Below are positions 1 to 9,695 of a stretch of 64,000 nucleotides of DNA, in pieces (the stretch's first letter is position 1; the number at the start of each line of letters is the position of its first letter). This stretch comes from Novosphingobium album (ex Hu et al. 2023) (GTDB lineage: Bacteria; Pseudomonadota; Alphaproteobacteria; Sphingomonadales; Sphingomonadaceae), in contig NZ_JALHLE010000008.1 in NCBI RefSeq assembly GCF_022832385.1, positions 1 through 64,000 of the forward strand, read 5' to 3'. The translations under genes were made by a program, and so were the position numbers. The notes under the pieces were generated by a model. It searched no databases. It had not been told where the DNA came from and was given only the letters and a program-made list of their open reading frames with translations.

Positions 1-278
1 AGGCAGCCAGCCCCTCCGAACTGCGCGCGGCACTGACCGCCTATTACGGCGCCAGCCCGATCGTGACGGTGGAAAGCGACAAGCCGGACGAACTGTTGCT
101 GCGCGGCTCGATGGAACCGTCCGACAGCCTGACCCTGCGCGTGCTCGGTTCCGCCGACGGCAGCCAGGCACGCCTGATCGCCGTGCTCGACAATCTCGGC
201 AAGGGTGCCAGCGGTGCTGCAGTGCAGAACCTCAACCTGATGGCCGGCCTCGACGAGACGGCGGGGCTGCGGCTCTAA
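1..278 (+). CDS. argC: N-acetyl-gamma-glutamyl-phosphate reductase, C-terminal fragment (cut by window edge)
   Basis: Only the last 92 codons are present, read in the frame that starts at base 3; the gene begins upstream of the window. The C-terminal stretch [20 protein letters not shown] is the conserved end of the ArgC family, which reduces N-acetylglutamyl phosphate to the semialdehyde (third step of arginine synthesis, cytoplasmic, NADPH-dependent). The catalytic Cys lies in the missing part. It stops at TAA, about 350 bp before glnB. The family assignment rests on this C-terminal motif alone, but the motif is distinctive. Confidence 0.85.
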   Translation, partial: AASPSELRAALTAYYGASPIVTVESDKPDELLLRGSMEPSDSLTLRVLGSADGSQARLIAVLDNLGKGASGAAVQNLNLMAGLDETAGLRL

Positions 279-968
<690 letters not shown>

Positions 969-1142
969 GTTCCCGGCCGCGCGCCGGGAACGTCATCCGC
1001 CTGGCGGAGCCGGGCAGCAAGATCGGATCCGGCCTCGCCGGACCGGGGATAAGCCGGAAATGGGGGCCGGCGCCGTTCCCGGAATGCCATCCACCCCTAA
1101 CCTCTTTCGGGATCGGAAGAGAAAATCTGGAGAACCAAAAAC

Positions 1143-2552
1143 ATGGCAAGTGCAAAGGACGTCCTCAAGAAGATCAAGGACGAGGAGATCGAGTGGGTCG
1201 ATCTTCGCTTCACCGACCCCAAGGGTAAGTGGCAGCACCTCACGATGTGCGCGGGCGTGATCGGCGAAGACGAGCTCGAGGACGGCCTCATGTTCGACGG
1301 TTCCTCGATCGAGGGCTGGAAGGCCATCAACGAGTCGGACATGATCCTCAAGCCCGACCTCGAAGCGGTTTATGTCGATCCGTTCTCGGCCACTCCGATG
1401 ATGATCCTGTTTTGCGACATCGTCGAGCCTTCGACCGGCGAACTCTACGCCCGCGACCCGCGCTCGACCGCGAAGCGCGCTGAAGCGTTCGTCAAGTCGG
1501 CCGGTTTCGGCGACACCGTCTATGTCGGCCCGGAAGCCGAATTCTTCATGTTCGACGACGTGAAGTTCTATGACGGCTACGACGGCAACGGCTTCAAGAT
1601 CGACGACATCGAGCTGCCGACCAACTCGAACAAGGACTACGACACGGGCAACCTCGCCCACCGTCCGCGCGCCAAGGGCGGCTACTTCCCCGTCGCTCCG
1701 GTCGATCCCTGCACCGACATCCGCGGCGAGATGGTCTCGACCATGCTCGAAATGGGCCTGCCCTGCGACAAGCACCACCACGAAGTGGCGGCTGCCCAGC
1801 ACGAGCTCGGCCTGACCTTCGGCAAGCTGGTCACCACCGCTGACCGCATGCAGATCTACAAGTACGTCGTCATGATGGTGGCTCAGGCCTACGGAAAGAC
1901 CGCCACGTTCATGCCGAAGCCGATCATGAAGGACAACGGTTCGGGTATGCACACGCATATCTCGATCTGGAACGACGGCGAGAACACCTTCGCCGGCAAC
2001 GGCTACGCCGGCCTGTCGGACACCTGCCTGTACTTCATCGGCGGCGTCATCAAGCACGCCAAGGCCCTCAACGCCTTCACCAACCCGACCACCAACAGCT
2101 ACAAGCGCCTGGTGCCGGGTTACGAAGCTCCGGTTCTGCTCGCCTACTCGGCCCGCAACCGTTCGGCTTCGTGCCGCATCCCCTACGGTGCCGGCACCAA
2201 GGCAAAGCGCGTGGAATTCCGCTTCCCCGACGCGATGGCCAACCCCTACCTGTGCTACGCCTCGCTGCTCATGGCCGGCCTCGATGGTATCAAGAACAAG
2301 ATCCATCCGGGCGAAGCCATGGACAAGAACCTCTACGATCTGCCGCCGGCCGAACTCGCCGAAGTGCCGACTGTCTGCGGTTCGCTGCGCGAAGCTCTGG
2401 AATCGCTGGCCGCTGACCATGCCTTCCTCCTCGAGGGCGGCGTGTTCACCGAAGACCAGATCGAAGCCTACCTCGAACTGAAGTGGCCGGAAGTGCTGCG
2501 TTGGGAAACCACGCCGTCGGCCGTCGAGTTCGACATGTACTACAGCCTCTGA
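1143..2552 (+). CDS. glnA: Type I glutamine synthetase
   Basis: 469-aa GSI that makes glutamine from glutamate, ammonia and ATP, as a cytoplasmic dodecamer. Visible family motifs are the N-terminal beta-grasp motif FDGSSIEGW, the metal-ligand segment [21 protein letters not shown] and the [10 protein letters not shown] loop. Tyr398 in KNLYDLPP is the adenylylation site, so activity should be controlled by GlnE as well as by NtrC and PII. The start is set by GGAGAA at 1129-1134, 8 nt before the ATG. Length is typical. It is followed by a strong intrinsic terminator at 2588. Confidence 0.98.
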   Translation: MASAKDVLKKIKDEEIEWVDLRFTDPKGKWQHLTMCAGVIGEDELEDGLMFDGSSIEGWKAINESDMILKPDLEAVYVDPFSATPMMILFCDIVEPSTGELYARDPRSTAKRAEAFVKSAGFGDTVYVGPEAEFFMFDDVKFYDGYDGNGFKIDDIELPTNSNKDYDTGNLAHRPRAKGGYFPVAPVDPCTDIRGEMVSTMLEMGLPCDKHHHEVAAAQHELGLTFGKLVTTADRMQIYKYVVMMVAQAYGKTATFMPKPIMKDNGSGMHTHISIWNDGENTFAGNGYAGLSDTCLYFIGGVIKHAKALNAFTNPTTNSYKRLVPGYEAPVLLAYSARNRSASCRIPYGAGTKAKRVEFRFPDAMANPYLCYASLLMAGLDGIKNKIHPGEAMDKNLYDLPPAELAEVPTVCGSLREALESLAADHAFLLEGGVFTEDQIEAYLELKWPEVLRWETTPSAVEFDMYYSL

Positions 2553-2587
2553 TCTTTCGATCAGGCGGCGGCACAGTTCGCCGAGTG

Positions 2588-2620
2588 GGGCGTCCGGAGC
2601 AATCCGGGCGCCCTTTTCTT
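2588..2620 (+). terminator. Intrinsic terminator of glnBA
   Basis: A 10-bp stem (gggcgtccgg / ccgggcgccc, one G-U pair) around a 6-nt loop is followed by TTTTCTT. It lies 35 bp after the glnA stop codon. Confidence 0.85.
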
Positions 2621-2775
2621 ATTGTGGCCGGTGCGGCGGACGATGCCGCCAAGGCAGTGGCAAGCAAGGCAACGGCTCGCGAAAGTCCTGGCTGCCCCGA
2701 AGCACAAACCGTTTTCCTACAGCCCCGCTTCCGGTTTACTTGATTCGCCTTTCCCGCCAGCCACGGAGAAGGCCC

Positions 2776-3369
2776 ATGCTGAACCGCAAGCCGATTTTCG
2801 ATGAAGTACGCCTCTTGCTGGGGCGCGGCTTTGTGCAGGATGAAGTGTCCCGGCTTGATGGCGCGATCGACCGTTCGCTCGGCTTGTCATCCGGCGCCGC
2901 CGGGCCATGGCGGCTGGGCGCGGCCGGCACGGCGCTGATCCGGAAATGGGAGGGCTGCGGCAGGCGCCGTGCCGACCGCCGTTTCGAATCCTACCCCGAT
3001 CCCGGCAGCGCCGACGGCAAGCCCTGGACGATCGGCTGGGGCTCAACCGGCCCCGATATCAGGCCCGGCACGATCTGGACCCAGGCCGAGTGCGACGCGC
3101 GGTTCGACCGGGACATTGTCCGCTACATCGAGGACGTGGCCAAGAGGCTGGGCGATGCCGCCACCACCCAGAACCAGTTCGATGCGCTGGTCTCGTTCCA
3201 CTACAACACCGGCGCCATAGGCACCGCGACGCTGACCAAGCTGCACAGGCAAGGCCGGTTTACCGAAGCGCGGGCGGAATTCGGCAAGTGGATCTACAAC
3301 GCCGGAAAACCGATGGAAGGCCTGAAAGCCCGCCGCGCCGAAGAAGCGGCGCTCTACGCCACTACGTGA
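2776..3369 (+). CDS. Phage-type lysozyme (GH24-like) protein
   Basis: 197 aa. The C-terminal 145 residues are a T4/lambda-R type lysozyme domain. Glu59 in KWEG is followed by Asp75 in YPDP and Thr85 in TIGWG, the Glu-Asp-Thr catalytic spacing of GH24 endolysins, with the later conserved FDALVSFHYNTG. It would hydrolyse the MurNAc-GlcNAc bond of peptidoglycan. I chose the ATG at 2776 because GGAGAAGG lies 3 nt before it; a longer frame from 2740 has no ribosome site. No signal peptide, holin or phage structural gene is nearby, so this is a solitary or domesticated lysozyme. It converges with dcd, one base apart. Confidence 0.85.
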   Translation: MLNRKPIFDEVRLLLGRGFVQDEVSRLDGAIDRSLGLSSGAAGPWRLGAAGTALIRKWEGCGRRRADRRFESYPDPGSADGKPWTIGWGSTGPDIRPGTIWTQAECDARFDRDIVRYIEDVAKRLGDAATTQNQFDALVSFHYNTGAIGTATLTKLHRQGRFTEARAEFGKWIYNAGKPMEGLKARRAEEAALYATT

Positions 3370-3370
3370 T

Positions 3371-3925
3371 CTACAGCCGCGGCAGCGTCACGCCCTTCTG
3401 GCCCATGTACTTGCCCGCACGGTCGGCATAGCTCGTCTCACACGGCTCGTTGCCCTGCAGGAAGAGGAACTGGCAGGCGCCTTCGTTGGCGTAGATCTTG
3501 GCGGGCAGCGGCGTGGTGTTGGAGAATTCCAGCGTCACGTGGCCTTCCCAGCCCGGCTCCAGAGGCGTGACGTTCACGATGATGCCGCAGCGGGCATACG
3601 TGCTCTTGCCGAGGCAGATCACCAGCACGTCACGCGGCACGCGGAAGTATTCAACGGTGCGGGCAAGTGCGAAGGAATTGGGCGGGATCACGCAAACGTC
3701 CGTCGTGCGGTCCACAAAGGAGTTTGCCGCAAAATCCTTGGGATCGACCACGGCCGAATCGACATTGGTGAAGATCTTGAACTCGGGCGCGACGCGCGCA
3801 TCGTAGCCGTAGGAGGACAGGCCATAGGAAATGCACCCGTCGCGGCGCTGGGCCTCCACGAAGGGCTCGATCATGCCATTTTCCAGCGCCTGTTGCCGGA
3901 TCCATTTATCGCTGAGAATCGCCAT
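3371..3925 (-). CDS. dcd: dCTP deaminase
   Basis: 184-aa trimeric dCTP deaminase that converts dCTP to dUTP for the thymidylate route. Signature segments are [20 protein letters not shown] (with Arg112) and [10 protein letters not shown] with the catalytic Glu133. The family N-terminus [10 protein letters not shown] fixes the start at 3925; an upstream in-frame ATG at 3982 would add 19 residues absent from the family. The C-terminal [10 protein letters not shown] is complete. It converges with the lysozyme gene. Confidence 0.96.
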   Translation of the reverse strand: MAILSDKWIRQQALENGMIEPFVEAQRRDGCISYGLSSYGYDARVAPEFKIFTNVDSAVVDPKDFAANSFVDRTTDVCVIPPNSFALARTVEYFRVPRDVLVICLGKSTYARCGIIVNVTPLEPGWEGHVTLEFSNTTPLPAKIYANEGACQFLFLQGNEPCETSYADRAGKYMGQKGVTLPRL

Positions 3926-4011
3926 CCCCGGGTGATTCCCCAAGGCTGGCGCCGGAGCAAGGGACCCGCGCGAATTGTCCACCAGTCCTCCCCGATAATG
4001 GAGGTCGAAAT

Positions 4012-4167
4012 ATGTGTCAGTCCGCGCCCTTCACCAGCACGGCCAGCACAAGCGTTGCGGCAAGTTTCAATCTGGCGGTCTTAACCGGCGTCCTCGCTGT
4101 TCTGTTGGAAGCCGGTCTGGTTGCGGTCCTTCTAAACGCCCGCCACTCAGCCGCTCCGGAGGATTGA
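4012..4167 (+). CDS. Small predicted single-pass membrane protein (51 aa)
   Basis: Too short for usual gene-length cut-offs but well supported locally. GGAGGT at 4000-4005 sits 6 nt before the ATG, an ideal Shine-Dalgarno. The product begins with a Ser/Thr/Ala-rich stretch of 18 residues, followed by a hydrophobic segment of about 22 residues ([20 protein letters not shown]) and a polar tail [10 protein letters not shown]. It fills the gap between divergently placed dcd and the convergent EF-hand gene. I do not recognise a family. It could be a genuine small membrane protein; the alternative is a chance frame, made less likely by the ribosome site. Confidence 0.55.
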   Translation: MCQSAPFTSTASTSVAASFNLAVLTGVLAVLLEAGLVAVLLNARHSAAPED

Positions 4168-4197
4168 CCAGACGCTGTTAAGCCTCGCGGGCCATGC

Positions 4198-4950
4198 TCA
4201 GCACGTGTCGCCTGGCGGGCACTGAGGGCGTCCGCCCTGCGGCGGACCGAAGCCGCCCGGCCCGCCCGGTCCATGCGTCTTGCCGGAACGGTCATCCGGG
4301 CGCAGTTCATCCATGGTGAGGAAGCCGTCCTGGTTCTTGTCCGCCGCGTCGAAGCGCTTGCCTTCGTAAGCCAGCAACTCATCCAGCGAGACGCCGGCAT
4401 CGTAGTTGGTATTGGCCCTGGCGATCACGGTCCCGCTCAGCGGCTCGATCATATCGGCCAGCATGAGATCTTCCATGTCCTTGCCGGTCTCGGGCTTGAT
4501 GGCATCGGCAATCTGCCCGTCGCGCGCACCGAAACCGCCACCTTCGCTGGACGCGGCCGAACCCATCTGTTTCTGCCAGACGACGAATTCGGCACGTGAA
4601 AGCATACCATTGCGATCGGTATCGACCGCCTCGAAGCGTGCCGAAATCACCGCCTCCCGCCGCGCGTCGATCACGGCGTGGAGTTCATCAAGCGCAACCG
4701 TGCCGTCGTGGTCTGCGTCCGCCATGCGAAACATGCCCGTGACCAGCTTGTCGAAATCCTTGCGCTTCACCGGCTTGGGCGCGCGCGGGGCCTTTCCGCC
4801 ACCCGGCCCGCCTCCGGGACCTCCACGACCGCCGCCCATGCCGCCCCCCATGCCGCCGCCATCGCCCATGCCTCCCGGCATGCCCTGGGCCATGACAGCA
4901 GGAGATGACAGCAGCACCGAGGCTGCAACGAGCAGGGAGATCATGCGCAT
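4198..4950 (-). CDS. Exported EF-hand calcium-binding protein
   Basis: 250 aa. A signal peptide (MRMISLLVAASVLLSSPAVMAQ) is followed by a Gly/Met-rich linker (GGMGDGGGMGGGMGG), then four EF-hand loops: DADHDGTVALDE, DTDRNGMLSRAE, NTNYDAGVSLDE and DKNQDGFLTMDE. Loops 1, 2 and 4 have the canonical Asp/Asn/Gly/Glu ligands; loop 3 is degenerate. It is likely a periplasmic calcium-binding protein of unknown role, a common sphingomonad type. I start at the ATG at 4950; the one at 4944 is also possible. The ribosome site GGAGG is part of a small hairpin (4951-4967). Confidence 0.88.
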   Translation of the reverse strand: MRMISLLVAASVLLSSPAVMAQGMPGGMGDGGGMGGGMGGGRGGPGGGPGGGKAPRAPKPVKRKDFDKLVTGMFRMADADHDGTVALDELHAVIDARREAVISARFEAVDTDRNGMLSRAEFVVWQKQMGSAASSEGGGFGARDGQIADAIKPETGKDMEDLMLADMIEPLSGTVIARANTNYDAGVSLDELLAYEGKRFDAADKNQDGFLTMDELRPDDRSGKTHGPGGPGGFGPPQGGRPQCPPGDTC

Positions 4951-4967
4951 GGAGGCCCTATGCCTCC
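4951..4967 (-). promoter_or_regulatory. Hairpin enclosing the ribosome-binding site of the EF-hand gene
   Basis: On the minus strand GGAGGC-ATAGG-GCCTCC forms a perfect 6-bp stem with a 5-nt loop, and the ATG follows at once. The GGAGG is the only Shine-Dalgarno candidate and is fully paired, so translation may depend on opening this stem. Confidence 0.4.
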
Positions 4968-5074
4968 GCAATTTAGCCAGAAGATTGCACCGAGGGGAAA
5001 AAATGTCGCAACTTGTCGCGCTGCAGCTAGGCACTTTATTTCAAGGTTAACAATAGGCTGGTATTCCGCCCTCC

Positions 5075-6214
5075 ATGACCCGTCCGGCACGCATCCTCGT
5101 GATCTTCGGCACCCGTCCCGAAGCAATCAAGCTGTTCCCTGTCGTCCATGCCCTCAAGGCTGACCCACGCTTCGAATGCGTGGTCTGCGTGTCCGCGCAG
5201 CACCGGCAGATGCTCGATCAGGTGCTGGAGATTTCCGGAATCGAGCCCGATCACGATCTCGACGTGATGCAGCCTGACCAGACGCTCGATGCACTCACCG
5301 CGAATCTTCTCACCGGTCTCGGCAAGGTGATGGATGCAGTGCAGCCGGATCGTGTCATCGTGCAGGGCGACACCGCCACCGCCATGACAGGCGCGCTCGC
5401 CGCCTATTACCGCAAGGTGCCCGTCGATCATGTCGAGGCGGGGCTGCGCAGCTACAACATCTATCACCCCTGGCCCGAAGAGGTGAACCGCAAGATCATC
5501 GGTGCCATGGCCAGCCTGCACTTTGCGCCCACCACCACCAGCGAGGCTGCGCTGCTCAAGGAAAACGTCGATCCCTCGCGCGTCCACGTCACCGGCAATA
5601 CCGTGATCGACGCGCTCCACTGGGTCAGCGCCAAAATCGAATGCGAACCGGCGCTCGCATCCGGGCTCACCGAACTGGAAGCGAAATTCGCAGGAAAGCG
5701 CATCATCGGCGTCACCAGCCACCGGCGCGAGAACTTCGGCGAAGGCATGGAACAGATCGCGCAGGCCATTCGCCAGATTGCCGAACGACCCGATACGGCG
5801 GTGATCTTCCCCGTCCATCTCAACCCCAACGTGCGCAAGGTGATGAACGAGCGCCTTGCCGGCCTCGACAATGTCGCCCTGATCGAGCCGCTCGACTATC
5901 CGCATTTCGCACGCCTGCTGAACATCGCCGAGATCATGCTGACCGATAGCGGCGGCGTGCAGGAGGAAGCGCCCGCGCTCGGCAAGCCGGTGCTCGTCAT
6001 GCGCGAGACGACCGAGCGCCCCGAAGGCGTTGAAGCCGGCACCGCGAAACTCGTCGGCACCGATGCCACGCGGATCGTTACCGAAATATCAACCTTGCTC
6101 GACGATACCGAGGCCTACAAGGCCATGGCGCGCGCCCACAATCCGTTCGGGGATGGGCAATCCGCGCGCCGGATTGTGGAGCTGCTCGCGAATGAAATCG
6201 GACAACAAGCCTGA
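5075..6214 (+). CDS. wecB: Non-hydrolysing UDP-N-acetylglucosamine 2-epimerase
   Basis: 379-aa GT-B fold epimerase that interconverts UDP-GlcNAc and UDP-ManNAc in the cytoplasm. Family motifs are FGTRPEAIKLFP at the N-terminus, VQGDTATAM, DHVEAGLRS, PEEVNRK, TGNTVIDAL, TSHRREN and DSGGVQEEAPALGKPVL. Length is typical. It overlaps wecC by 23 nt, so the two steps leading to UDP-ManNAcA are co-translated. It probably feeds an exopolysaccharide or capsule; no polymerase or flippase gene lies in the window. Confidence 0.95.
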   Translation: MTRPARILVIFGTRPEAIKLFPVVHALKADPRFECVVCVSAQHRQMLDQVLEISGIEPDHDLDVMQPDQTLDALTANLLTGLGKVMDAVQPDRVIVQGDTATAMTGALAAYYRKVPVDHVEAGLRSYNIYHPWPEEVNRKIIGAMASLHFAPTTTSEAALLKENVDPSRVHVTGNTVIDALHWVSAKIECEPALASGLTELEAKFAGKRIIGVTSHRRENFGEGMEQIAQAIRQIAERPDTAVIFPVHLNPNVRKVMNERLAGLDNVALIEPLDYPHFARLLNIAEIMLTDSGGVQEEAPALGKPVLVMRETTERPEGVEAGTAKLVGTDATRIVTEISTLLDDTEAYKAMARAHNPFGDGQSARRIVELLANEIGQQA

Positions 6215-7493
6215 CGTCTGTGTCGTAGGGCTGGGTTATATCGGACTTCCCACTGCCGCCGTGATCGCCCGCGCCGGGTGCAAGGTGCTCGGCCTCGATG
6301 TTTCGCAGAACGTAGTCGACACGATCAATCGCGGCGAGATCCATATCGAGGAAGTCGATCTCGATGGACTCGTCCACGGTGTCGTCGCGCGGGGATTGCT
6401 CTCCGCCTCGACCGAGGTCGCCCCCTGCGATGTCTTCGTAATCGCTGTGCCGACGCCCTTCGACAAGAACCATGCGCCGGACATTTCCTATGTGCTGGCC
6501 GCCGGACGCACGATTGCGCCGGTGCTCAGGCACGGCGATGTGGTGATCCTCGAATCGACGTCACCGGTCGGCACCACCGAACAACTTCGCGACATGATCG
6601 CCACAATGCGTCCCGACCTCAAGGTTCCGGGGTTCACCGGCGAAATCCCCGACATCGCGATCGCCTATTGCCCCGAGCGCGTCCTGCCGGGCCGCATCCT
6701 CGAGGAACTGACTAACAACGACCGCTCGATCGGCGGCATCACGCCGCGCTGCGCCCGCAAGGCGCTCGCCTTCTACAAGCGCTTCGTGCGCGGCGAATGC
6801 GTCACCACTGACGCACGCTCGGCGGAAATGACCAAGCTGGTCGAGAACGCCTATCGCGACGTCAACATCGCCTTCGCCAACGAACTGTCGATCGTCGCGG
6901 ACACAATGGGGCTGGACGTTTGGGAAGTGATCCGCCTTGCCAACCGCCACCCGCGCGTGAACATCCTCTCGCCCGGCCCCGGCGTCGGCGGCCACTGCAT
7001 CGCGGTGGACCCGTGGTTCATCGTCCACAGCGCACCGGACGAAACCCCGCTGATCCGCACCGCGCGCGGCGTCAACGACGGCAAGATGCACCACGTGATC
7101 GCCGAGGCCGAAGCGCTGGTGGAAGCGCATCCTGACGCGAAAGTCGCCTGCCTCGGCCTCGCCTTCAAGGCCAACATCGATGACTTCCGCGAAAGCCCGG
7201 CCCGCTTCGTTACCAGCCGCCTCGCCCGCAAGTTCGGCAACCGCATCCATATCGTCGAGCCCTATGCCGCCGAACTGCCGATCGAATTCACGGATACCGG
7301 CGCGGTGCAGATCGACATCGACGATGCGCTGGAAACCTGCGAGATCCTGATCGTGCTCGTCGACCATGACGTGTTCCGCGTCGTGCCCCTCGCCGAACGG
7401 GCGGACAAGCTTGTCTACGACACGCGAGGGATCTGGCCCGACCAGCCCCGCGTGGTGCGCGAGGAGGAAGCGCAGCTGAAACTGGTGGGCTGA
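6192..7493 (+). CDS. wecC: UDP-N-acetyl-D-mannosamine dehydrogenase
   Basis: 433-aa UDP-sugar dehydrogenase. The N-terminal Rossmann motif CVVGLGYIGLPTA is followed by VAVPTPF-type and ERVLPGR segments and the catalytic Cys269 in GVGGHCIAVDPWF. It oxidises UDP-ManNAc to UDP-ManNAcA with two NAD+. WecC rather than UDP-glucose dehydrogenase is inferred from its coupling to wecB. The ATG at 6192 gives the family N-terminus and lies inside the wecB 3' end; the longer in-frame extension is wecB sequence in another frame. Confidence 0.93.
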   Translation: MKSDNKPDVCVVGLGYIGLPTAAVIARAGCKVLGLDVSQNVVDTINRGEIHIEEVDLDGLVHGVVARGLLSASTEVAPCDVFVIAVPTPFDKNHAPDISYVLAAGRTIAPVLRHGDVVILESTSPVGTTEQLRDMIATMRPDLKVPGFTGEIPDIAIAYCPERVLPGRILEELTNNDRSIGGITPRCARKALAFYKRFVRGECVTTDARSAEMTKLVENAYRDVNIAFANELSIVADTMGLDVWEVIRLANRHPRVNILSPGPGVGGHCIAVDPWFIVHSAPDETPLIRTARGVNDGKMHHVIAEAEALVEAHPDAKVACLGLAFKANIDDFRESPARFVTSRLARKFGNRIHIVEPYAAELPIEFTDTGAVQIDIDDALETCEILIVLVDHDVFRVVPLAERADKLVYDTRGIWPDQPRVVREEEAQLKLVG

Positions 7494-7544
7494 ACGCACA
7501 AGCCGTCTGGAAATGCCGTTCGCCTCCTGCTAGTTGACCAGCTC

Positions 7545-7742
7545 ATGATGAACCCGCCCGAAACCGTCTACACCGATTCCCACCGCGCCTGCTGCGACGG
7601 GGCAACCGACATCCGCGCCGGGGCCGCGCTCGGCCATCCGCGTGTCTGGCTGGAAATCGACGAGAAGGGCTATGTCGAATGCGGCTATTGCGATCGCCGT
7701 TTCGTACTCAAGGGCGGCCCGGCCGACCAGCAGGCAGCGTAA
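7545..7742 (+). CDS. Zinc-finger (CHCC / NDUFS6-like) domain protein
   Basis: 65 aa with His and Cys positions typical of the small CHCC zinc-finger family related to the complex I subunit NDUFS6. These include ACCDG near the start, GHPRVWLEID in the middle and the knuckle ECGYCDRRFVL at the end. Alphaproteobacterial members are short, cytoplasmic and of unproven function; a role in complex I biogenesis is only inferred from the mitochondrial homologue. It lies between wecC and tldD on the same strand with short gaps. No strong ribosome site was seen; ATG at 7545 or 7548. Confidence 0.8.
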   Translation: MMNPPETVYTDSHRACCDGATDIRAGAALGHPRVWLEIDEKGYVECGYCDRRFVLKGGPADQQAA

Positions 7743-7765
7743 ACGGCCGTTTCAATTCCCGTCAC

Positions 7766-7784
7766 GCCCCCTATATCAGGGGGC
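7766..7784 (+). promoter_or_regulatory. Hairpin abutting the tldD start codon
   Basis: GCCCCC-TATATCA-GGGGGC is a perfect 6-bp stem with a 7-nt loop that ends one base before the tldD ATG. The only Shine-Dalgarno-like run (GGGGG) is in the stem. TATATC in the loop could alternatively be a -10 element of a nearly leaderless transcript. Confidence 0.35.
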
Positions 7785-9203
7785 ATGACAGCTTCCGATC
7801 CCCGCTCGCTCCTCTATCGCCAGCTCACCCCCGAAGATGCACAGGCGCTTGCCGCCGAAACGCTCAAGGCCTGTGACGACGGCGAACTCTTCCTGCAGTT
7901 CGTGGCGAGCGAGGCCTTCGGGTTCGACGATGGCCGGCTGAAGACCGCAGATTATTCGCGCGATGCCGGCTTCGGCCTGCGAGGTGTTTCCGGCGAGATG
8001 ACCGGCTTCGCCCACGCCAACGAGATTTCGGCGGCCGCGATTCGCCGCGCAGGCGAAACGCTGCAATTGCTCGATCCCGCCAAGGGCGCGATGGCGCCGC
8101 CGCCCGTGAAGAGCAACCGCCACCTCTATACAGACGCTTCGCCGCTCGACCTCGTGGGCTTCGCCGAAAAGGTGAAGCTGCTGGAGACCATCGACGCCGC
8201 CGCCCGTGCCCGCGATCCGCGCGTGGCACAAGTCAGCGCCTCGCTCACCGGATCCTGGTCTATCGTGGAGATCGTGCGCGCCGACGGGTTCCTCGCCACT
8301 GACGTGCGCCCGCTGGTGCGCCTCAGTGTCTCGATCGTTGCCGAGAGCAACGGACGGCGCGAGACCGGCTCGTTCGGGATTGGCGGCCGCTGGCTCTACG
8401 AAGACCTGTTCAAGCCGGAAACCTGGAACGAGGCCATCGACGTCGCGTTGAACCAGGCTCTGGTCAACCTTGAGAGCGTGGATGCCCCGGCGGGCGAAAT
8501 GCCCGTGCTGCTCGCGCCCGGCTGGCCCGGCGTGATCCTGCACGAGGCGATCGGCCACGGCCTCGAAGGCGATTTCAACCGGAAGGGTACTTCCGCCTTC
8601 TCTGGCCGGATCGGCGAGCGGGTCGGTGCGCCGGGCGTCACCGTGGTCGATGACGGCTCGATCGAGGCACGGCGTGGTTCGCTTTCCATCGACGACGAAG
8701 GAACACCGACTCAGGAAACCGTGCTGATCGAGGACGGCATCCTCAAGGGCTACATGCAGGACCGCCTAAACGCCCGCCTGATGGGCGTCGAGCCGACCGG
8801 CAACGGCCGCCGCGAAAGCTATGCCCATGCGCCCATGCCGCGCATGACCAACACCTTCATGAGGGCGGGCAACGACGATCCCTCCGAACTGCTCAGCCGC
8901 ATCAAGAACGGCATCTTCGCCAAGAACTTCGGCGGCGGCCAGGTCGACATCGTCTCGGGCAAGTTCGTGTTCTCCTGCACCGAGGCCTACAAGGTCGAGA
9001 ACGGCAAGCTGGGCGCACCGATCAAGGGCGCGACACTGATCGGCGACGGCCCATCGGTACTAACCAAGGTCAAGGGCATCGGCAACGATCTCGAACTCGA
9101 CCGCGGCGTCGGCGTATGCGGCAAAGGCGGCCAGAGCGTGCCCGCCGGCGTGGGTCAGCCGACCCTGTTGGTCGAGGGACTGACAGTTGGCGGCACAGCC
9201 TGA
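7785..9203 (+). CDS. tldD: Metalloprotease TldD
   Basis: 472-aa TldD/PmbA-family zinc protease. The HExxxH metal motif is HEAIGHGLEGD at about residues 253-263. Other family segments are the N-terminal substrate region, GSFGIGG and the C-terminal GxGxCGKGGQSVPAGVGQPTLLV. With TldE (not in this window) it forms a heterodimer that trims peptides such as microcin precursors and CcdA. Length is normal. It is the last gene of the same-strand run that starts with wecB. Confidence 0.95.
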   Translation: MTASDPRSLLYRQLTPEDAQALAAETLKACDDGELFLQFVASEAFGFDDGRLKTADYSRDAGFGLRGVSGEMTGFAHANEISAAAIRRAGETLQLLDPAKGAMAPPPVKSNRHLYTDASPLDLVGFAEKVKLLETIDAAARARDPRVAQVSASLTGSWSIVEIVRADGFLATDVRPLVRLSVSIVAESNGRRETGSFGIGGRWLYEDLFKPETWNEAIDVALNQALVNLESVDAPAGEMPVLLAPGWPGVILHEAIGHGLEGDFNRKGTSAFSGRIGERVGAPGVTVVDDGSIEARRGSLSIDDEGTPTQETVLIEDGILKGYMQDRLNARLMGVEPTGNGRRESYAHAPMPRMTNTFMRAGNDDPSELLSRIKNGIFAKNFGGGQVDIVSGKFVFSCTEAYKVENGKLGAPIKGATLIGDGPSVLTKVKGIGNDLELDRGVGVCGKGGQSVPAGVGQPTLLVEGLTVGGTA

Positions 9204-9278
9204 CAGCGGTCATCTTGCGTTCAGAACGGCACACTAAGGTGCTCAAACGGGTGAGGTTTTCCGTCAGGAGAAATGGCC

Positions 9279-9695
9279 GTGAAGAAGTTGACCGCAGCAC
9301 TCATTGCAACCCTGGCCGCTGGTGCCGTCATATCCGCATCACCGGCAGTGGCAGCCAAGTCCAAGCCAAAGCTGACGGGTGAGGAAAAGCTCGCCAAGAT
9401 GCTGGAAGGACGCGAGGCCGGAAAGCCCGTGAACTGCATCTCCCTGTCCCAGGTTTCGCAGACCACCGTGATCGACAAGACCGCGATCGTCTATCAGGTC
9501 GGCTCGACATATTACGTCAACCGGCCGACCAATGCCGACCTGCTCGACAACGACGATATTCTGGTAACCCGCCTGTGGGGTTCGCAGCTATGCAGCGTGG
9601 ACACCGTGCAACTGCACGATCGCATGGCTGGCCACATGTGGAGCGGTTTCGTCGGCCTGCGTGAATTCGTGCCGTACAAAAAGGTCAAGAAGTAA
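9279..9695 (+). CDS. Conserved exported protein of unknown function
   Basis: 138 aa. A signal peptide (KKLTAALIATLAAGAVISAS, cut near AVAAKS) is followed by a mixed alpha/beta domain with two Cys (VNCISLSQ and SQLCSVD) that could form a disulfide. I chose the GTG at 9279 because AGGAG (9266-9270) is 8 nt upstream; the ATG at 9273 leaves only 2 nt. The sequence resembles small secreted proteins common in sphingomonads, but I know no function. It is monocistronic, with a possible terminator at 9767. Confidence 0.75.
   Translation: MKKLTAALIATLAAGAVISASPAVAAKSKPKLTGEEKLAKMLEGREAGKPVNCISLSQVSQTTVIDKTAIVYQVGSTYYVNRPTNADLLDNDDILVTRLWGSQLCSVDTVQLHDRMAGHMWSGFVGLREFVPYKKVKK

Noticed and set aside
993..2420. 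A 475-codon frame opposite glnA, and similarly long frames opposite eutB (50667-51800), copA (53009-55045), the large TonB receptor (61458-63305) and the first sulfatase (28194-29636)
   Set aside because: These mirror strongly coding genes in GC-rich DNA where antisense frames lack stop codons; none shows a recognisable domain or its own ribosome site.
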